Positions 33,962-43,839 of a stretch of DNA of 64,000 nt are shown in pieces (positions within the stretch are counted from its first letter, which is position 1; every line of letters begins with the position of its first letter). This DNA is from Photobacterium indicum (lineage in GTDB: Bacteria > Pseudomonadota > Gammaproteobacteria > Enterobacterales > Vibrionaceae). The notes beneath the pieces were generated by a model. That model searched no databases and was not told where the DNA came from. It saw nothing but the letters and a program-made list of their open reading frames with translations. Made by a program: the position numbers and the translations under genes. Location: the NCBI RefSeq assembly GCF_003026215.1, contig NZ_PYOC01000007.1:1-64000 (forward strand), given 5' to 3'.

Positions 33962-35866
33962 TTAGGCCTCAACCAGCATACGGCCTCGCATCTCCATGTG
34001 GAGTGCGTGGCAGAACCAGTTACAGTAGTACCACTGAACCCCAGGTTTATTGGCAATAAAGGTAACGGATGACGTTGCCTGTGGACCAACTTCCATCTGA
34101 ACGCCATGGTTAGTCATACAGAAACCGTGTGTAACATCTTCCACCATGTCCAGATTAGTGACAATCATGGTGACTTCATCGCCCAGTTTTACCTTAAATT
34201 CAGTGAGCCCGAAGTTAGGTGCGACCGAGGTCATATAAACACGTACCTTGTTACCATCACGGATCACTTTACTTTGAGTCATCACATCGACGCCGTCTTT
34301 CTTTGCCATTGCCAGTGTTTCTGCAAAGATTGGATCATCACGGGTCCAGAGTTTCTGTGGCTTCACCTTGCTACGGTGAACAATTATACAGTCATGGGGT
34401 TCTGCAAACGTCGGGCCGTCATGCACCAACTTCATCTCATCGCCTGAGATATCAATTAGTTGATCATTCTCAGGACGTAGTGGACCAACAGGTAAGAAGC
34501 GGTCTTTAGAGAACTTACAGAGAGAAACAAGCCATTTACCATCTGCATCACGAGTTTCCCCTTGAGAGGTATGGTTGTGACCAGGTTGATAATGCACATC
34601 TAGCTTTTGACGGATATAGTTTACTTTCTCTCCATTGTAAGCTTTGATTGCATCTTCTACATTCCATTTTGCAATCTGACTATCAAGGAACAACGTCGTG
34701 TAGGCGTTACCACGGTTATCAAAGGCGGTATGAAGAGGACCGAGACCCACTTCAGGCTCTGCGACGATAGTGTCACGAGGCTTAATTTTGTCACTAAACA
34801 GATCATCAAGCTTGTTGATTGCAATAATCGAAACTGTTGGCGATAGCTTGCCGTTAGCCACAAAATACTTACCATCTGAAGATGTATTCAGTCCGTGCGG
34901 AGATTTTGGTACAGGAATGTAACGAGTGAGTTCCGAACCTTTACGGCCATCAAGAACAGGAACATTATTGTCATTGTAAGTTTTGAATTGACCTGCTTTT
35001 AGAGCAGCTTCACAACGCGCCAGATTGAAAACAACAACGTGGTCTCGCTCTGGGGTAATCATTTCACCCAGTGTCATACCCATTTCAGAGTTGTAGCTTG
35101 TCGACGCGAAATACTTACCGTCGTAGTCGGCATCAGTGTTATCAAGGTTGCCATCAACCATTACCTGGAATGCCACTTCCATTTTCTCGGCGTCAATCAC
35201 GTTAAACAGAGAACGGTAGGTACTGACATCTTCCAGTGTCGCCTTGCCATCGTTGTTCATCGGGATTTCAAATTCCCCGTTACAGATCACGTACTTGGTC
35301 TCAGGTACTTTTTGTACCCGTAATCCGTGAATAGCCTGAACATTCGGAACGGTGATCATTTTGTCGGTTTTCATTACATTACAACGAATACGAGCAACCC
35401 GACTGTTGGCTTTGTCGTTGATGAATACATATTTACCATTGTATCGACCGTCTGTCATGCTCATATGAGGGTGGTGGGAATCACCAGCCAAAACATCAAC
35501 ACTGTCGCCTTTAATACGCTTACTTTCGTTGGTTAAACCCCATCCGGTCGCACTATCAATGTTAAATACCGGTATGCGCATTAACTCACGCATTGATGGC
35601 AAACCCATAATACGTACTTCACCGGAATGACCACCACTCCAGAAACCATAGTATTCATCTAAATCGCCAGGATGAACAAACGGACTGTTAGCCGCTTCTG
35701 CTGCCTTGGCTTGTGCCATTGAAGCAAACATCGCAGCTGACATCGGAGCGACTGCCGCGCCAATACCGATAGCGGCAGTTTTACCAAAAAACTTACGTCG
35801 TTCTTTGTTTGGCAATGTATCTTGGTTAGGTTGCTCTATCAGATCATTGTTCTTATTATCACTCAT
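33962..35866 (-). CDS. nosZ: Nitrous-oxide reductase NosZ (TAT-type, clade I)
   Basis: 634 residues. The twin-arginine signal RRKFFGKTA (Arg23-Arg24) exports the folded enzyme and marks a clade I protein. An N-terminal beta-propeller carries Cu-Z histidines in GDSHHPHM and further His blocks. The C-terminal cupredoxin has the Cu-A ligands in [15 protein letters not shown]. It reduces N2O to N2 in the periplasm, the last step of denitrification. No other denitrification reductase is in this window, so the organism may be an N2O respirer that is not a full denitrifier, but genes elsewhere cannot be excluded. Confidence 0.97.
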   Translation of the reverse strand: MSDNKNNDLIEQPNQDTLPNKERRKFFGKTAAIGIGAAVAPMSAAMFASMAQAKAAEAANSPFVHPGDLDEYYGFWSGGHSGEVRIMGLPSMRELMRIPVFNIDSATGWGLTNESKRIKGDSVDVLAGDSHHPHMSMTDGRYNGKYVFINDKANSRVARIRCNVMKTDKMITVPNVQAIHGLRVQKVPETKYVICNGEFEIPMNNDGKATLEDVSTYRSLFNVIDAEKMEVAFQVMVDGNLDNTDADYDGKYFASTSYNSEMGMTLGEMITPERDHVVVFNLARCEAALKAGQFKTYNDNNVPVLDGRKGSELTRYIPVPKSPHGLNTSSDGKYFVANGKLSPTVSIIAINKLDDLFSDKIKPRDTIVAEPEVGLGPLHTAFDNRGNAYTTLFLDSQIAKWNVEDAIKAYNGEKVNYIRQKLDVHYQPGHNHTSQGETRDADGKWLVSLCKFSKDRFLPVGPLRPENDQLIDISGDEMKLVHDGPTFAEPHDCIIVHRSKVKPQKLWTRDDPIFAETLAMAKKDGVDVMTQSKVIRDGNKVRVYMTSVAPNFGLTEFKVKLGDEVTMIVTNLDMVEDVTHGFCMTNHGVQMEVGPQATSSVTFIANKPGVQWYYCNWFCHALHMEMRGRMLVEA

Positions 35867-35987
35867 GGTTGGCTCTCCATACCGTTATTATTGACGCAAC
35901 TACGATTGTTAATATATGTAGTGTCACGTACATCAGCTACGCTGTATTCCTTCTTGCTTTTCACGTTATTTCATCACTATTTGGTAC

Positions 35988-38120
35988 TTACTCTGTAACG
36001 ACGACTGGAATATCTTGATCCTTGTTTCGGCGTTTTTTGTGTGCCAGCTTCTTAAGTGGTGGACATTTTTCTTCGTTGTAATAGCTGATCTGGCAGTCTA
36101 GACAGTAATGGCATTCACGCATGTTGATCACACCATCTGGCTGAATTGCCTGGATTTCACACTCTTTCGCGCATGTCTTACAGGGCGTTCCACAGTCAGG
36201 GCGACGTTTCAACCAATTAAATAAACGCACGTTATTGGTGACCGACAGTGCGGCGCCTAATGGACATAAGTAGCGACAAAAGGTTTTTCGGTTAAAAAGA
36301 TTCAACAAGATCAGGAATGCAGCCCAGGCAACAAATGGCCATTCACGATCAAACTTCAATAAGAAAGTGGTTTTAAACGGTTCAATTTCGGCAAACTGCT
36401 CAGCCATTGATAACGAATCGAGCGAAATTCCGAACAAACCTAATAAAATAAGATATTTGATAGTCCACAAACGTTCGTGCACGGCATAAGGCAATTCGAA
36501 TTGTGGAATTTTGAAATGGCGGGCAAGTTGATTAACCAGTTCCTGCAAGGCTCCGAACGGACATAACCAACCACAGTAAACAGCGCGTCCCCACAATAAA
36601 ATGGTCACAGCAGCAGCACACCATAAGATGAAAATAATCGGATCGAGTAAGAAAAGATCCCAGGAAAAATCGCTCATCAATGCCTGCAAAAATGTGAAGA
36701 CATTCACCACAGACAACTGTCCGCCCCATGACCAGCCAATAAATACGACAGTTACCACTAGGAAGCCATGACGTAAGTTATGCATAAAGGTGGGATGGCG
36801 AACCAATACATCCTGGAAGAACAGGATCAGCAGCAAAACACTCAGCAAAGCAAGGAGTATCACGACTTCGAGCTGGCGCTCTTTCCATACTTGTTGAGTC
36901 AGTGAGAGTTCAGGCTCAGGGACAATTGCTGGCGGCGTATCGACATATTTCTCCAACATGTCGTAACTACCTTTAAAGCTGGTGAACAGGCTGTCGACCG
37001 GACCAGTCTGGCGTCGAACCAACAATTCAAGCTGCCAACTTGATCCCGGATCAAGTTCATGGTGCGCCTGCACTCGGAACACCGACATTTCTTTAAACGC
37101 TGGCGCCCCTGAAATATACAGATCCGTAATACGGTTGTGGTCTAGATCACGAAATGAAATCGCATTCTCATTCTGATGAATCTGGAGACGATCAAAGATC
37201 CCCCCCCGCACATAACCTGACCCCTTGAACGAGTAACCATTACCCAATACGACGAGTAGATGCTCGCTCGGTTTCAGTGATTGCATTAACCACTCATAAT
37301 CGGCATCACCGAACAAGTTTCGCCCAATCGTTGGCACATCAGCAAGCGCAAAGTAGATTTCAGCGAACATACCCTGCTTTTGATCCGCAGGGATATTACC
37401 AATATGCTCAGCCTCTGTGCCTATAAAGGCTTCATCAATTTTTTCATTGGTCAGGTAGAGCTTGCGTATCGAACCATCCCCCGTTAACTGAAGCCAGTCT
37501 GCTTTTTCAAACTGATCTTGATAGATGGTCGATGGAGGCTGAATGATGGTTTGCTGTTTTTTAATGATTCCTAGTGACTGAGCCACTTTTGTTGCCGCTT
37601 TAGTAACAGCAACATTCATCACCATGACTGTAACAGTTGCGCCTGACAGGCCATCAACGGCAACATACCCCTCGCTCTTATTACCACCAACTTTAATTCT
37701 GTCCGTCACCGATAAGCCAGTGTATTGTTCAGCAAAGGCCCACAATTTCTTCTCTGGAATACCCGCTAGAATAATCGGTTCATGGTGTTCCAGCACTTTG
37801 GCAGTCAGGTAGTTACCTTGCGGATCGATAGCCACCAGCATATTAACCGGCTCACCGGAATAGGCCGGGATTTTAGCGACATCATTGGTTTCAAAAGCAT
37901 AGCCGATAATGTCTTGATCTTTGTAGATCCACCAGACAGGGATTTCCCCTTGTTTCTCAGCAATTTTTGTTGCGCTGGGAAAGGTTTTTTTGATGAGGGG
38001 GATAGGATCCTTTGGCGGACTAACAAACAATGCACTTGCTGGTGCGATCCCTCCCACAAAGAGCAAAAGGAATAAGAGCGTACGAAAAATAGTTGTTCTG
38101 AATAAGCTAATCTTTTGCAC
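35988..38120 (-). CDS. nosR: Membrane-bound electron-donating flavoprotein NosR
   Basis: About 710 residues. GTG at 38120 with GGGAG upstream is the better start, and a TTG sits one codon earlier. After a signal-anchor come a periplasmic FMN-binding domain with the flavinylation motif DGLSGATVT, several membrane helices, two CxxxCP motifs (CGWLCPFG, CRYLCPLG) and a C-terminal ferredoxin-like part (CGTPCKTCAKEC, CHYCLDC). NosR passes electrons to NosZ and is needed for nos expression in other bacteria. No flavin transferase ApbE/NosX is in the cluster. Confidence 0.95.
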   Translation of the reverse strand: MQKISLFRTTIFRTLLFLLLFVGGIAPASALFVSPPKDPIPLIKKTFPSATKIAEKQGEIPVWWIYKDQDIIGYAFETNDVAKIPAYSGEPVNMLVAIDPQGNYLTAKVLEHHEPIILAGIPEKKLWAFAEQYTGLSVTDRIKVGGNKSEGYVAVDGLSGATVTVMVMNVAVTKAATKVAQSLGIIKKQQTIIQPPSTIYQDQFEKADWLQLTGDGSIRKLYLTNEKIDEAFIGTEAEHIGNIPADQKQGMFAEIYFALADVPTIGRNLFGDADYEWLMQSLKPSEHLLVVLGNGYSFKGSGYVRGGIFDRLQIHQNENAISFRDLDHNRITDLYISGAPAFKEMSVFRVQAHHELDPGSSWQLELLVRRQTGPVDSLFTSFKGSYDMLEKYVDTPPAIVPEPELSLTQQVWKERQLEVVILLALLSVLLLILFFQDVLVRHPTFMHNLRHGFLVVTVVFIGWSWGGQLSVVNVFTFLQALMSDFSWDLFLLDPIIFILWCAAAVTILLWGRAVYCGWLCPFGALQELVNQLARHFKIPQFELPYAVHERLWTIKYLILLGLFGISLDSLSMAEQFAEIEPFKTTFLLKFDREWPFVAWAAFLILLNLFNRKTFCRYLCPLGAALSVTNNVRLFNWLKRRPDCGTPCKTCAKECEIQAIQPDGVINMRECHYCLDCQISYYNEEKCPPLKKLAHKKRRNKDQDIPVVVTE

Positions 38121-38156
38121 CAACGAACTCCCAGATAGTACTTTCGCCTAAGTCAC

Positions 38157-38206
38157 CAAATGAAGTATATTAAATGCAACTAACACCCAGTCATGATTGA
38201 GATCAA
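38157..38206 (-). promoter_or_regulatory. FNR-type site and promoter of the nos operon
   Basis: ATGAT-TGAG-ATCAA (38193-38206) matches the FNR/DNR consensus TTGAT-N4-ATCAA at nine of ten positions. A -10-like TATACT lies on the minus strand at 38169-38164, predicting a start near 38157, so the site is centred close to -42, as for oxygen-controlled activation. Confidence 0.7.
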
Positions 38207-38341
38207 TTAACTTACACATCATTACATCTTTACAACCAAACCGTGACATATATGACAAATGTACTATTTAAGATACAGACGCCGTATTACGCCTTCTATT
38301 AACCGTGAACACCCCAGAATCTCTCAAAGTTAAATCTGCTT

Positions 38342-38393
38342 CAGTTTATTCAACAAAGGGCTACAGTTTAATCATCTATTCATTTTCAGTTCA
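38342..38393 (+). promoter_or_regulatory. Three CAGTTYA direct repeats before the PepSY/two-component operon
   Basis: CAGTTTA at 38342, CAGTTTA at 38364 and CAGTTCA at 38387 are spaced by 22 and 23 bases, two helical turns. They may be binding sites of the PhoP-like regulator encoded downstream. Confidence 0.35.
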
Positions 38394-38417
38394 TGGCACT
38401 TCGATTACACTACTAAT

Positions 38418-38768
38418 ATGAAAAAATATAATAGATTTCTATACATTTTCTGTTTCCTCTTTTTATTGGCTTTTCATGTCAATGCTGCCCCGCAGCTAGA
38501 AATTGATGAAGATCACGACGAAGTAATGCATGCCGTTCAACAAGGGTTGATTCAACCTTTTTCCGCGTTACAAGAAAAGGTTGCCAAGCAACTTAATGGT
38601 CGCATTATAAAAGTAGAGTTAGACGAAGATGATGATGTATGGGTGTATGAGTTAAAACTGATTGACCCAAACAACAATATCGTAAAAGTCGAATATGAAG
38701 CCCGTACACTCACCATTATCGAAATTAAAGGTCGTGGGCTAGAAAATATCATCAAGGTGAACGAATGA
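38418..38768 (+). CDS. Exported PepSY-domain protein
   Basis: 116 residues with a signal peptide (ends NAA). The mature part has one PepSY-like domain: residues 35-110 with the blocks GLIQPFSALQEKV, GRIIKVELDEDDDVWVYELKL and VEYEARTLTI. Its stop overlaps the start of the response regulator gene by four bases, so all three proteins are made together. Small PepSY proteins of this kind are often found with PhoPQ- or CarRS-like systems and may modulate the sensor kinase in the periplasm. Confidence 0.82.
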   Translation: MKKYNRFLYIFCFLFLLAFHVNAAPQLEIDEDHDEVMHAVQQGLIQPFSALQEKVAKQLNGRIIKVELDEDDDVWVYELKLIDPNNNIVKVEYEARTLTIIEIKGRGLENIIKVNE

Positions 38769-39424
38769 AAATATTAGTAGTTGAAGACGAAATTACCCTT
38801 GGTGAGCAAATCATTGATGGTTTAGAAAGCAACGGTTGGATTGCAGAACTTTCAAGTGATGGGATTGATGCCCTATACCGTGCAACATCTGAACCTTGGG
38901 ATGTTATCGTTCTCGATTTAGGCTTACCAAAACTTGACGGTTTAACGGTATTAAAAAGTATTCGAGATGAAAACGTGAATACGCCGGTTGTTATTCTAAG
39001 TGCGCGTAATGAGCTTACCCAACGTGTTGAAGGGTTAAATGCAGGGGCCGATGATTACCTCACCAAACCTTTTCAGATGGTTGAGTTAATCGCACGTTTA
39101 CGTGCCCAGTTACGCCGTTCAACGGGTAATGCGTCCCCTGTTATTCAAGTCCAAGAATTAAGTTTAGATACGCGAACATCAAACGTATTGTGGCAAGGTC
39201 AAGTCGTCGATCTTACGGCGTTAGAATTTAAGGTACTGTCTTACCTTATGCATAATACTGATAAAGTAATTTCAAGAACGGAATTGGTCGAGCATATTTA
39301 CAAGCAAGATTTTGATCGTGACTCTAATACGATTGAAGTATTTATTGGTCGTATTCGCCGTAAGATCGGCAATGATGTTATCAAGACAGTTCGCGGTCTC
39401 GGATACCGTATCAATGCCAATTAA
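38765..39424 (+). CDS. OmpR/PhoP-family response regulator
   Basis: 219 residues. Receiver domain with phospho-acceptor D51 (VIVLDLGLPKLDG), the acidic pair near the N-terminus (EDE) and the TKPF lysine. Winged-helix C-terminal domain with DSNTIEVFIGRIRRKI and VRGLGYRI. Close in style to PhoP/QseB. The kinase gene starts 11 bases before its stop. Confidence 0.93.
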   Translation: MKILVVEDEITLGEQIIDGLESNGWIAELSSDGIDALYRATSEPWDVIVLDLGLPKLDGLTVLKSIRDENVNTPVVILSARNELTQRVEGLNAGADDYLTKPFQMVELIARLRAQLRRSTGNASPVIQVQELSLDTRTSNVLWQGQVVDLTALEFKVLSYLMHNTDKVISRTELVEHIYKQDFDRDSNTIEVFIGRIRRKIGNDVIKTVRGLGYRINAN

Positions 39425-40751
39425 CACAATTGAAAAACAACTTCCTAGCCTTCGTAGCCGCTTACTTATCGCAGCGGCTGCTTGGCTTGTTGTAATTACG
39501 CTTTCTGCTGGTTATCTTGTTCCGAGTTTCATAAAAACTTACCTAGTCGGTCAAGAAGAACAACAACTCAAGCTTTATCTTGATCAACTTACAGCGCTTG
39601 TTGATGTTACCCCCGACGGTAAAATGTCATTATCAGGCAAGCTCTCCAACCCTCTCTTTGAATCACCCTACAGCGGATTATATTGGTCGCTGACTATCAA
39701 TGAGCAACAATTGCGCTCTCGTTCCCTGTGGGATACCCGTATTCGAGGTAATAAAGAAGAAGGCTTTATTGGACCTAACAAACAGCCACTAATCGTGATC
39801 AGCCGAGAGTTCTTCGTACCTGAAACGGATGATCCGGTCAATTTATCGGTAGCGATTAATAAAGACAAACTCAATGCTACATTACAAAAATTGACACATG
39901 GTTTGTGGTTAATATTAATCATTATGGCTATCGGTATTTTAGCGTTAACGTGGTTGCAAGTTAGCTGGTCGTTATCTCCTCTAAGAAAGCTCCAACAGAA
40001 CTTAAAAAAAGTACGAAATGGTGAGCTTACTGAATTAACAGGCGTTTATCCGACGGAAGTTAAACCTGTTATCGATGACCTAAATGCACTGCTATTCCAT
40101 TATCAGGAACTACTAGAACGTGCCCGCAACCATTCAGGCAACCTTTCTCATGCACTTAAAACACCTATAGCCATATTAAACAATGAAGTCGCCCAGCTAA
40201 ACGACGCAGATAAAACAAAATTAACCCCTGCTTTACTGCAATTACAACAGCATATTGATTATCACTTAGGCAGAGCACGTATGGCAGGGGCTGCGAATAT
40301 TCTAACGGCCAAGACTGCCCCATCATCCCGTGTTGATGCAATTTCTATGGCCATGGATAAAATTTATGCACACCGTGAAGTGATATTGGTCAACGAATTA
40401 GACAGTGATTTGAGTATCGCGGTTGAAAAGCGAGATCTCGATGAGATAGTGGGAAATCTTATTGAAAATAGCTACAAATGGGCAAACAGTTTAATTCGGG
40501 TACATCAGCAATCTGTCAATACTGACACAGTGAGCATTGTAATTGAAGATGACGGGCCCGGTATCGCTGAAGATGAATGCAATGAAGCACTAAAGCGGGG
40601 TATTCGATTAGATGAAAGTACCCCAGGAACAGGCCTAGGGCTCAATATTGCAAATGAACTTGCGCACAGCTACCGCGGAGAATTAATTCTGAGCCGAAGT
40701 CCATTAGGTGGGCTAAAAGCAGAGATAACCTTGCCATTACCAAGAAGTTGA
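39414..40751 (+). CDS. PhoQ-like sensor histidine kinase
   Basis: 445 residues from the ATG at 39414. The longer frame (from 39312) would only overlap the regulator. A membrane helix lies at about residues 18-40, then a periplasmic sensor of about 125 residues, a second helix at 165-185, HAMP, the dimerisation His in NLSHALKTPIAIL and the ATP-binding blocks LIENSYKWA, EDDGPGI and GTGLGLNIA. The H-box is of the PhoQ kind. It probably senses cations, peptides or envelope stress together with the PepSY protein. Confidence 0.9.
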   Translation: MPINTIEKQLPSLRSRLLIAAAAWLVVITLSAGYLVPSFIKTYLVGQEEQQLKLYLDQLTALVDVTPDGKMSLSGKLSNPLFESPYSGLYWSLTINEQQLRSRSLWDTRIRGNKEEGFIGPNKQPLIVISREFFVPETDDPVNLSVAINKDKLNATLQKLTHGLWLILIIMAIGILALTWLQVSWSLSPLRKLQQNLKKVRNGELTELTGVYPTEVKPVIDDLNALLFHYQELLERARNHSGNLSHALKTPIAILNNEVAQLNDADKTKLTPALLQLQQHIDYHLGRARMAGAANILTAKTAPSSRVDAISMAMDKIYAHREVILVNELDSDLSIAVEKRDLDEIVGNLIENSYKWANSLIRVHQQSVNTDTVSIVIEDDGPGIAEDECNEALKRGIRLDESTPGTGLGLNIANELAHSYRGELILSRSPLGGLKAEITLPLPRS

Positions 40752-40771
40752 ATACATAAAAATCTTGAACT

Positions 40772-40833
40772 AAAAAGCGAGCAACCTATCATTTAAGGGC
40801 CAATCTTCTGAACGATAAAATGCTCGCTTTTTT
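40772..40833. terminator. Long-loop terminator after the two-component operon
   Basis: AAAAAGCGAGCA (40772-40783) pairs with TGCTCGCTTTTT (40821-40832) around a 37-base loop. T or A runs on both sides allow termination in both directions, also for the convergent gene at 40868. Confidence 0.7.
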
Positions 40834-40867
40834 AATATTATCAGCTTAAACGTTATTAGCTTAGCTT

Positions 40868-41110
40868 CTATAGTTGAGGCCAAAAAATCATATTCACAAT
40901 GCGTACAATAACGCCAACCACAAAGCAACTAACCCCAAAGCGATACCAACGGTATTCATGTGCATCCATCCCTACACGTTTGATTACCATTACCGCTACG
41001 CCAGACCAGTCTTTCGTACGTTTAGCATAAAGAAACATACTCTTAGCGATAAATAGAACACCAGTAACGAGCAAAATCACTTCAACAAAACCCATCGTCG
41101 CTTGCAACAT
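40868..41110 (-). CDS. Small membrane protein, 80 aa, unknown function
   Basis: Two hydrophobic helices (about 7-27 and 58-78) joined by a basic loop, so both ends probably face the same side. It stands alone between a terminator and the YdiL-like gene. No recognised family. Confidence 0.6.
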   Translation of the reverse strand: MLQATMGFVEVILLVTGVLFIAKSMFLYAKRTKDWSGVAVMVIKRVGMDAHEYRWYRFGVSCFVVGVIVRIVNMIFWPQL

Positions 41111-41260
41111 ATCAATAATCCTTTTGCTTCATAAATCCATTTAATAAACACTTAATGTAATGAGAATTCCGTTCCCTATTAGCTCTAAGATACTCATGTT
41201 AATGCAAGCATCAATTAGACCTTAGTTGCAATGCTTTGCTTAAAACGGCTAAATGCACTC

Positions 41261-41755
41261 TTACTTGCTGTTAATTAATGCTTCTATACGTTTATGTTCC
41301 AGTTGCTCTGGGGTCGAAAAGCTAAACCATTTATAGATATATTTGCTCTTATCTAACGGTGTGTCTGTGCTTAGTTCAACATCACCACCTTCGGCAAACA
41401 GTGAACTACAAACAGACTGATGTAGACGCCAGCACAAATGATTGCTTTCAGGGTAATCAATAAGAAAAGCATTTAATGTCGAATAATAACGCAACGTACC
41501 AACAGCATTAAAACTACCGTCGTTTTTATCGTAAAGTTCTTTAAACGTTTCACCTAGCAAGGTTTCGCGCATTTGGCAAAGGCTGTAAATTTCAGCTTGA
41601 ATCTCATCAGGTATTGCTAAACAACCCGACTCCCAGCTCTGCCAAGTACTACTTGATACACCATTACCAATGACGTCAGCGGCTTCGGTTACTTCAAGCA
41701 TCAAAATCTTTCGTATAGCCTGTAACTCAACATTATTCATGTTTAGCCAACTCAT
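41261..41755 (-). CDS. DUF1870/YdiL-like helix-turn-helix protein
   Basis: 164 residues. The N-terminal part (NVELQAIRKILMLEVTEAAD, then STWQSWESGCLAIPDEIQ) matches E. coli YdiL, including the SW..WE.G..AIPD motif of a helix-turn-helix. The C-terminal half is longer than in YdiL. Probably a DNA-binding regulator of unknown target. The upstream region contains a single TATACCCAAG end at 41805-41830. Confidence 0.72.
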   Translation of the reverse strand: MSWLNMNNVELQAIRKILMLEVTEAADVIGNGVSSSTWQSWESGCLAIPDEIQAEIYSLCQMRETLLGETFKELYDKNDGSFNAVGTLRYYSTLNAFLIDYPESNHLCWRLHQSVCSSLFAEGGDVELSTDTPLDKSKYIYKWFSFSTPEQLEHKRIEALINSK

Positions 41756-41804
41756 ATCATTACCTTCACTCAGTACTATCTAGATAAACATCATACGACA
41801 GCAA

Positions 41805-41830
41805 TTATACCCAAGCTACCTCAAGATGTT
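41805..41830. repeat. Single end of a TACCCAAG-type element
   Basis: TTATACCCAAGCTACCTCAAGATG resembles the right end (reverse complement) of the element at 12469-12539. No second end was found within 100 bases. Confidence 0.4.
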
Positions 41831-42015
41831 CGTTACAGCAGGGTAAATCGAAGGTATTTTCTGTAAGGTATCATTAGCTGTAACAACGCTCGCAAGGAGA
41901 ATCTAAACGAATTGAAAAGAATAAGCACAACATGCGTTAAAGTTTGAATGCTTACTGCCTGACTTTAGTGTAAAATCCAGCCCCCAGAATATATAACGCA
42001 CGATACCGAGACGAC

Positions 42016-43662
42016 ATGCAATTACTCGAAGCCAAATTACACAAAATCGACCGCCATAATTACCGCAGCTATTCTAGTATGCGTGGTGAATACACTTTCG
42101 TTGACTTCGACTTTTTTATCGACACTGTTCAAGCCGACCCTTATGCGCCGGCTTCTCGTGTTCGTGCTCGCCGTAAATGGGCGCTAACAGATTTAGCATG
42201 GTTGAAAGATCAATCTCAAGATTACCAGCGTGCTGCACGTGATTTTATCGCACGTCAATTTGCCGATCTTTCACAACAAGAAAATGGTATTCAAATCGAT
42301 CGTCCTGGACAGGTTATTCTTGACCGTACCGCTGTCGTTTTTGATGAAGAAGGTATTGAGTTACGTTTCCGCATTAATTTGCCTGCAGACGACCGGAAAA
42401 TCATTGCTAAAAAAGCGATGAATTTAATGACGTTCACCATGCCTAAAATTATCCGTCGTTCTACGATTGCTCGTGAACTTCCGATTGAAGAAATGAAGCG
42501 TCATTGTGAAGCAGTAGAAGATCAAGTTGCTCTACGTAAGCAGCTTGAAGAAAACAACCTATTAGCGTTCGTTGCTGATGGCAGCGTATTACCCCGCCTT
42601 GCTGGTAATGTTGATTTACCAATGGCTGATGCAATTCCTTTTGAATGCCCAGCAGAATTGGCTATCGAACTAGATGCACCGCATAAGGGTAAAATTCGTG
42701 GTATGGGCGTACCTAAAGGTATCACCATGATTGTTGGTGGTGGTTTTCATGGTAAATCAACCCTACTCAATGCTATCGAAAGCTCTGTTTACGATCATAT
42801 TCCTGGCGATGGTCGTGAATATATTGTAACCAATGAATCTGCAACAAAAATTCGTGCAGAAGATGGGCGCTGTGTGCATAACGTCGATCTTTCTCCATAT
42901 ATTAGTAATTTACCTATGGGTAAAGATACCGCAGCATTTAGTACACAAGATGCATCAGGTTCAACATCGCAAGCATCATGGTTACAAGAATCACTTGAAG
43001 CAGGTGCTAAAGCATTGCTTATCGATGAAGATACTTCTGCATCGAACTTCATGATCCGTGATGAACGTATGCAAGCGTTAATTTCAAAAAATGATGAGCC
43101 GATTACACCACTTGTTGATCGCATTGCACTACTTCGTGATCAACTGGATGTCTCTGTATTATTAGTTATGGGTGGTTCTGGCGATTATTTGGATGTGGCT
43201 GATACGGTTATTCAAATGCATAATTACCAAGCACTTGATGTAACAGCGAAAGCAAAAGAAGTGATTGCTACGCACCCTACTCGTCGTACACCTGAAGGGT
43301 CTGAAATTTTACCTCTTCCTCGTACACGTCAGTTAAATCGTGCTGCACTTAAAACCATGCTTGAAGACGGTAAATTCCGTATTCAGGTTAAAAACAAAAC
43401 AACATTACGCTTTGGTCGTGAACTGATTGATCTGCAAGCGTTAGAGCAAATTGCAGATTCTAGCCAGCTATATACTGTCGGTTGGTTATGGTTCCAACTT
43501 GCTCAAGGCAAAGGGTGGGAAAAACAACCATCAAAAGCATTTGCCCAAATGCTGAATGATGATTGGTTCCGCACAATGCCGCATTATGGCGATTTAGCGA
43601 AGCCACGTGCTATCGATGTTATGGCGGTTTTAAACCGTATGCGTAAAGCCGATTTTAAATAA
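42016..43662 (+). CDS. Predicted ATPase of the ABC class
   Basis: 548 residues matching the ABC_ATPase family (PF09818 by memory), soluble proteins with a P-loop domain but no membrane partner. Walker A-like GGGFHGKSTLL, the SxxS-rich segment and LLIDEDTSASNFMIRD, in which the Walker B acidic residues sit, are typical. The N-terminal 220 residues contain the family blocks SYSSMRGEYTF and ILDRTAV. The biological role of this broadly conserved family is not established. It stands alone and has its own terminator. Confidence 0.85.
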   Translation: MQLLEAKLHKIDRHNYRSYSSMRGEYTFVDFDFFIDTVQADPYAPASRVRARRKWALTDLAWLKDQSQDYQRAARDFIARQFADLSQQENGIQIDRPGQVILDRTAVVFDEEGIELRFRINLPADDRKIIAKKAMNLMTFTMPKIIRRSTIARELPIEEMKRHCEAVEDQVALRKQLEENNLLAFVADGSVLPRLAGNVDLPMADAIPFECPAELAIELDAPHKGKIRGMGVPKGITMIVGGGFHGKSTLLNAIESSVYDHIPGDGREYIVTNESATKIRAEDGRCVHNVDLSPYISNLPMGKDTAAFSTQDASGSTSQASWLQESLEAGAKALLIDEDTSASNFMIRDERMQALISKNDEPITPLVDRIALLRDQLDVSVLLVMGGSGDYLDVADTVIQMHNYQALDVTAKAKEVIATHPTRRTPEGSEILPLPRTRQLNRAALKTMLEDGKFRIQVKNKTTLRFGRELIDLQALEQIADSSQLYTVGWLWFQLAQGKGWEKQPSKAFAQMLNDDWFRTMPHYGDLAKPRAIDVMAVLNRMRKADFK

Positions 43663-43686
43663 TCTGCCATATTAATCAAAATACCT

Positions 43687-43712
43687 AAGCCCGCAGTAAT
43701 GCGGGTTTTTTT
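43687..43712 (+). terminator. Intrinsic terminator
   Basis: CCCGC-AGTAAT-GCGGG followed by seven T residues, 25 bases after the ABC-class ATPase stop codon. Confidence 0.88.
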
Positions 43713-43839
43713 ATCTTTTATCCCCCCTCTTTTGTTTCTCTAAATTCTAACCCTTGAATCAACCAATGCATTAATAAGCCTCTATACTTTTTAAGTTCAC
43801 TTTTTACACTCTGTGAAATGGGCTTAATAAGGCTACGAT

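Noticed and set aside
34106..35536. Several plus-strand open frames of 60-110 codons opposite nosZ
   Set aside because: They are antisense to a well-defined gene, have no ribosome sites and encode low-complexity His/Cys-rich products, as expected for shadows.
36532..38075. Small frames on both strands within nosR
   Set aside because: They overlap a fully recognisable NosR and lack start signals.
38194..38208. TTGA-GA-TCAA read as a separate short palindrome
   Set aside because: It is part of the better FNR-type match ATGAT-N4-ATCAA with proper spacing.
42016..43662. ABC transporter ATPase
   Set aside because: The P-loop protein has no LSGGQ-type transporter layout and no permease beside it. 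It fits the soluble ABC-class ATPase family better.
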